Assembly: GCA_033675265.1 (NCBI GenBank)
Contig: JAUJYZ010001162.1
Span: 676,001-740,000, forward strand
From: Actinostola sp. cb2023
Taxonomy: Eukaryota > Cnidaria > Anthozoa > Actiniaria > Actinostolidae
DNA: 64,000 nucleotides
Direction of reading: 5' to 3'
The stretch's first letter is position 1. Every line of letters starts with the position of its first letter. Made by a program: the position numbers and the translations under genes. Under the pieces are notes generated by a model. That model saw nothing but the letters and a program-made list of their open reading frames with translations, had not been told where the DNA came from and searched no databases. Shown piece by piece: positions 60,501 to 64,000 of this stretch.

Positions 60501-61673
60501 TATACTTCAGAGTGATCATTGAGCAACATAAATCACACAGTAATTCTATGACCTCCTTTTCCAATTACATACATTTATTTGGTCCACTCCTGAAGACATG
60601 AGTGGCTTTTTGACATAAAAATATAAGAAAAAGATAATATATTGATCTACACAGTATTCATCATAAACAGCTTTGGGGTTCACACAACAGACATGTTAAT
60701 CACTGTCAGCATTCTACTAAACATTCCATGATTCATTGCTTTTTAAGACTTCAAATACAAATCAAATACCAAACAAATCACCCTAAACAAGCTCTACATG
60801 ATTTCTATACTTCCTTTTAAAAGATAACTAAGCTGAAAGACCTACACATGCTGTACATGCAGAACTTGTGTTGTAAAATAAGTGCACATTTTCTCCCAAG
60901 TCAAGGATAATTGCATACATTCCTGGAACTATTTCAAAGTAAAAACATTTGGCTCTGCACAGCAATTTGCATGCTGAAAGTACCACCTACATTAACATAC
61001 AGACTTGTTATTTCTACCAGGAATTATATAGTTCTTGTAGACATTCTTAGAGCTAAAGTTGATGAAACAAACATATGTTACAGTTGACACAAACGTTGTT
61101 TTTAGAACATTGAAGGTAAATACATGTATTAAAAATTGAGAACTAAAATGAGTTATGAAACTATGATGGTGCAATACTGGCATTTATGCAAGCACACCTA
61201 ATCCACTGCGACCATAGGTTGACATTCCTAGCATTGCATAACTATACATCACCTGAGATGAATTGTGAACAGGTGTAACTTATCCACAAAGCAAAGTTAT
61301 TGGCAATGACGGCCTTTAACAGTCTCTGTACATTGTAAATACAATGAGACAGCAGTGATGACCATACCATGTTGGTTTGATGACAAAGTCATCAAATTTG
61401 TGCACAACTGACTGGGAATTGTTTCAATGTCATGAAACACTCATTTGGTACAAAATCCCAGGAGATAATGTATACAGTACTTGGGAAGGTTATCACCACA
61501 ATGAGGTATGTACACTATTCCACGACACCCAAGTGTTAATGCCAATCTTGTAAGACACTATGACGTACCATTGTCAGTACAATAAATCTATTTGTACCGA
61601 GTTCATTGTTTGATTGCTTCTTTTGTCAAAATAGAGGATATTTCTTCTAATAGCACATCTCTTTGCACTTCAA
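57591..61673. other. Convergent 3' interval between HAGH and the G-alpha gene
   Basis: AT-rich (about 70% A+T by eye), with one MITE at 57702-58162 and otherwise unusually free of repeats for this window. The stretch 58700-61670 probably includes a long 3' untranslated region of the minus-strand G-alpha gene. No coding exon recognised. Confidence 0.4.
57702..58162. mobile_element. MITE of the ACTTGCACTAAGAGGTCA family
   Basis: Left end GGGCACTTGCACTAAGAGGT and right end ACCTCATAATGCAAGTAGCC form an inverted repeat of about 28 bp that includes GGTCACGTGACC. The interior is partly symmetrical around 57900 and a 55-bp piece at the right end is duplicated. Same family as 41263-42215. Confidence 0.75.
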
Positions 61674-62243
61674 TCATTGCAACATTAAAGCCTTCAGATT
61701 CTCTTGTAAAATTGTATCCTTAACGGCGTGGAACACAAACTTGATATTTTCTGTGTCTACTGCGGTGGTGAAGTGATGGAAAAGAGCTTTCGACCTCTCG
61801 CGCCTCTTACTATCGAACATTTGTAATATAAAGTTCTGCACATCCTCCAACTTATGAGGGTTCCCTTGGAATGCTGGGAAGAAGTCCTTGATGCTAGTAT
61901 GTTTGACCTTTTCTGTCAAAAGATCTGTTTTATTGAGGAACAGGATGATGGAGACATTGGCAAAGAATTTATTGTTGACAATTGTCTCAAATATATTGCA
62001 GGACTCAACAAGGCGATTGGTTGTTCTATCTTCCATCAAGACCTGGTCATAGGCACTGGATGAGACGAGGAAGACAATTGATGTCACCTCATCAAAACAC
62101 TGAAACCACTTGGCTCTTTGTGATCTCTGGCCTCCAACATCAACCATTTTGAAAGGGATGTTCTTAATGATGAACTCATGTTCAACAATTCCCTTTGTTG
62201 CCTTTCTGGAGTGTAGCATGTCCTGCTTGGTGGGGATGTAGTC
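61674..62243 (-). CDS. GNA12/13: G-protein alpha subunit, G12/13 class, last coding exon (partial gene)
   Basis: Couples receptors to RhoGEFs and thus to Rho-driven actin change. This exon (62243-61674, acceptor TTTTTTCAG, phase 0, 189 codons plus stop) begins [18 protein letters not shown], the same junction as the last exon of vertebrate GNA12/GNA13. It holds switch I Thr ([10 protein letters not shown]), switch II ([18 protein letters not shown]), the guanine-specifying NKTD ([10 protein letters not shown]) and the TTA motif in [10 protein letters not shown], ending [14 protein letters not shown]. The sequence is closer to human GNA12 than GNA13 in [18 protein letters not shown] and [13 protein letters not shown], but a single pre-duplication gene is expected outside vertebrates. 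The N-terminal exons with the P-loop are not found in the remaining 1.7 kb and must lie past 64000. Confidence 0.95.
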   Translation of the reverse strand, partial: DYIPTKQDMLHSRKATKGIVEHEFIIKNIPFKMVDVGGQRSQRAKWFQCFDEVTSIVFLVSSSAYDQVLMEDRTTNRLVESCNIFETIVNNKFFANVSIILFLNKTDLLTEKVKHTSIKDFFPAFQGNPHKLEDVQNFILQMFDSKRRERSKALFHHFTTAVDTENIKFVFHAVKDTILQENLKALMLQ

Positions 62244-62377
62244 CTGAAAAAAGAATGATTATAACCAATCAAACAATAATTGAATACGCTCAACCATGTC
62301 TGGGTGGTCAATCCCAATGCAACCACTTTGCAAAGCTCATTTCCTATTTTCTCAGTCAAACAATTTATTGTAATATT

Positions 62378-62577
62378 GGGTAAACAACCACCACCCATAG
62401 ACAACCACTGCTCTGACAACAAGCAGCAGGGCGGTCATTGTAACTTTGGGTAAACAACCACCACCCATAGACAACCACTGCTCTGAAAACAAGCAGCAGG
62501 GTGGTCATTGTAACTTTGGGTAAACAACCACCACCCATAGACAACCACTGCTCTGACAACAAGCAGCATTTCAGTAA
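62378..62577. repeat. Three copies of a 70-bp unit in the G-alpha intron
   Basis: Exact 70-bp spacing of GGGTAAACAACCACCACCCA at 62378, 62448 and 62518, with downstream GACAACCACTGCTCTGA. Only two to four differences between copies. Confidence 0.9.
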
Positions 62578-62869
62578 TGAGGAACTGCTGAATGTGAAAC
62601 TCTCTTGAGTCCAGAAATTGAAAACCTCTTGTTCACATGCACACATCAATAAGTGTGCCAACACCAGACAGACTCTAAAATAGCCACTAATTATTATTCA
62701 TAAAGAAATCAAGTAGAGTTGAAACAGGTTGGATGCTTGAGACTGAGAAGAATAAAATAAGAGAAGGATGCAAGGCAAGAATCACTAGCAAGTCAGTCTA
62801 TAGTAACAATGATTTCTATAAACAAGGCCATAATTCACTAGCAACCAAGCCTGCAGCCGAAATGTGGTA

Positions 62870-63123
62870 TAATAATAATAGTAATAATATTATTGAACAA
62901 TTATTCCCCGAAGTGGAGGTGAGTAGTGGTGGATATTTACCGAGCTGCGAGTCCTCGAGCGGCAAGGTAAATATTCACCATTACTCACCAACACTTGAGG
63001 GGGATAATTGTTTTAGTATTTACCAAATCAGTTGGATAAAATAGGCACTTTATTAAACAAATAAATTTGGAGACTGTAGCGAAAGGAGACGCCATTTTGA
63101 ATCTTGTCCCAAAACAGCGAATG

Positions 63124-63160
<37 letters not shown>

Positions 63161-63205
63161 ACGTCAAAATTGCTATCCACTGATTTGATAAATACTAATA
63201 TTATT
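62870..63205. mobile_element. Inverted-repeat element with TATTCCCCGAAG motif
   Basis: ATAATATTATTGAACAATTA with TTCCCCGAAGTGGAGGTGAG and GTGGATATTTACCGAG at the left are mirrored by GTAAATATTCACC, CTCACCAACACTTG and GGGGGATAATTG. Outer symmetry extends to AATACTAATATTATTTAT. A MITE of a type I associate with cnidarian genomes. Ends are approximate. Confidence 0.55.
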
Positions 63206-64000
63206 TATACCATGCAAACTTAATGTTTTGAAATGTGCCTTACAGAATACAAATAGAAGATATATACCAAAAACAACTAGTCCATTATAAAATTTCAAAC
63301 CTATAAGCTTAATGATAAAACTACGACATAATCCAGGAAAAAGTCATGCATGAGTGAATACAACCTTCTAAAGCTGCAAAGTGACCAGGATGAAGATATA
63401 AAACTGAAGCTTGATTTAATCAACATAGATAGGAATGGATCGCCCAATAACAGTCAACACTAATACAATATTACTTTTCAAAAATGAATATGGCCTTCTT
63501 ATGATTCAAGGCAATTAATGGCTTTTGGATTTAATACTAAGACATATTAATTAAATGATAAACTTTCTGGCAACATCATGGATTAGATGAAAGCCACAGG
63601 AGTGGCTACCTTGAAACTGAGGTTTTTCCTTTTTAGTGAGATTCAGTTGATTACTACTCCAGATGAGACACAACAATATTTCATGGCTCGACGACCACAC
63701 AATTATATATATTATACACAAACTACAACCTTTTGCCTTTAGGTTGGAATTACCCAGCTATATGTATATACTGATTGCGGTTGGATTAAAGCTAAAAACT
63801 CAGTTTAGAGACATTAAAACTACTGTCTCTAAGCATCCTTGAAAAACCAATCATCTGGTAATATACATATTATACAGTATACATACATGTATATACATGG
63901 CTATATAGCACATGAAATGCATTACAACTGTCATTCTCCTAATCCTAAAACTGTGTTCCCCAAGACTCATTGATTGAAATAGTAATTAAACCATAAAAAC
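63206..64000. other. Intron sequence without recognised content
   Basis: AT-rich, presumably inside the intron upstream of the last G-alpha exon. No exon, repeat array or element that I can support. Confidence 0.4.

Overview
This is a window of animal nuclear DNA. Genes are split by canonical GT..AG introns, introns are long and loaded with tandem repeats, and short inverted-repeat transposons are everywhere. The genes are animal types with vertebrate-like exon phases (TECPR1, NUDT1, HAGH, a G12/13-class G-alpha). The TAGCCTGCGTAGCAAGCG-type transposon ends and the large load of TTAA-, TA- and 9-bp-flanked MITEs suggest a cnidarian, most likely an anthozoan. That last step is inference, and I cannot name a species. 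No CRISPR array, operon or prokaryotic gene is present.

Layout. 0.5-12.7 kb, minus strand: an unfamiliar gene for a very long, low-complexity, probably membrane-anchored protein (two exons, about 1287 aa), followed by a decayed partial tandem copy. 14.0-32.5 kb, minus strand: a complete TECPR1 orthologue in 17 coding exons (predicted 1141 aa, all splice phases consistent), whose introns hold nearly all of the huge repeat arrays. 33.0-36.0 kb, plus strand: NUDT1 (MTH1) in 3 exons, head-to-head with TECPR1. 37.1-39.9 kb, minus strand: a RING plus TRAF-type zinc-finger gene with a frameshift and a striking series of candidate 3-nt and 12-nt microexons. 40.1-57.6 kb, plus strand: HAGH (glyoxalase II) in 9 coding exons, sharing a 185-bp divergent promoter interval with the RING gene. 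It encodes a mitochondrial and a cytosolic form by alternative start, and its introns contain a 3.3-kb MULE-like element, a hAT-like element, a small LTR retrotransposon and several minisatellites. 61.7-62.2 kb, minus strand: the last coding exon of a G-alpha 12/13 gene whose other exons lie beyond the window.

The conserved genes are housekeeping functions: autophagosome-lysosome fusion (TECPR1), nucleotide-pool sanitation (NUDT1), methylglyoxal detoxification (HAGH) and Rho-linked signalling (G12/13). They form no single pathway. The layout alternates head-to-head and tail-to-tail pairs. The most unusual items are the microexon series at 37.4-38.6 kb, a minisatellite in TECPR1 that amplified an exon end together with its splice donor, and the taxon-restricted repeat-rich protein with its dying duplicate.
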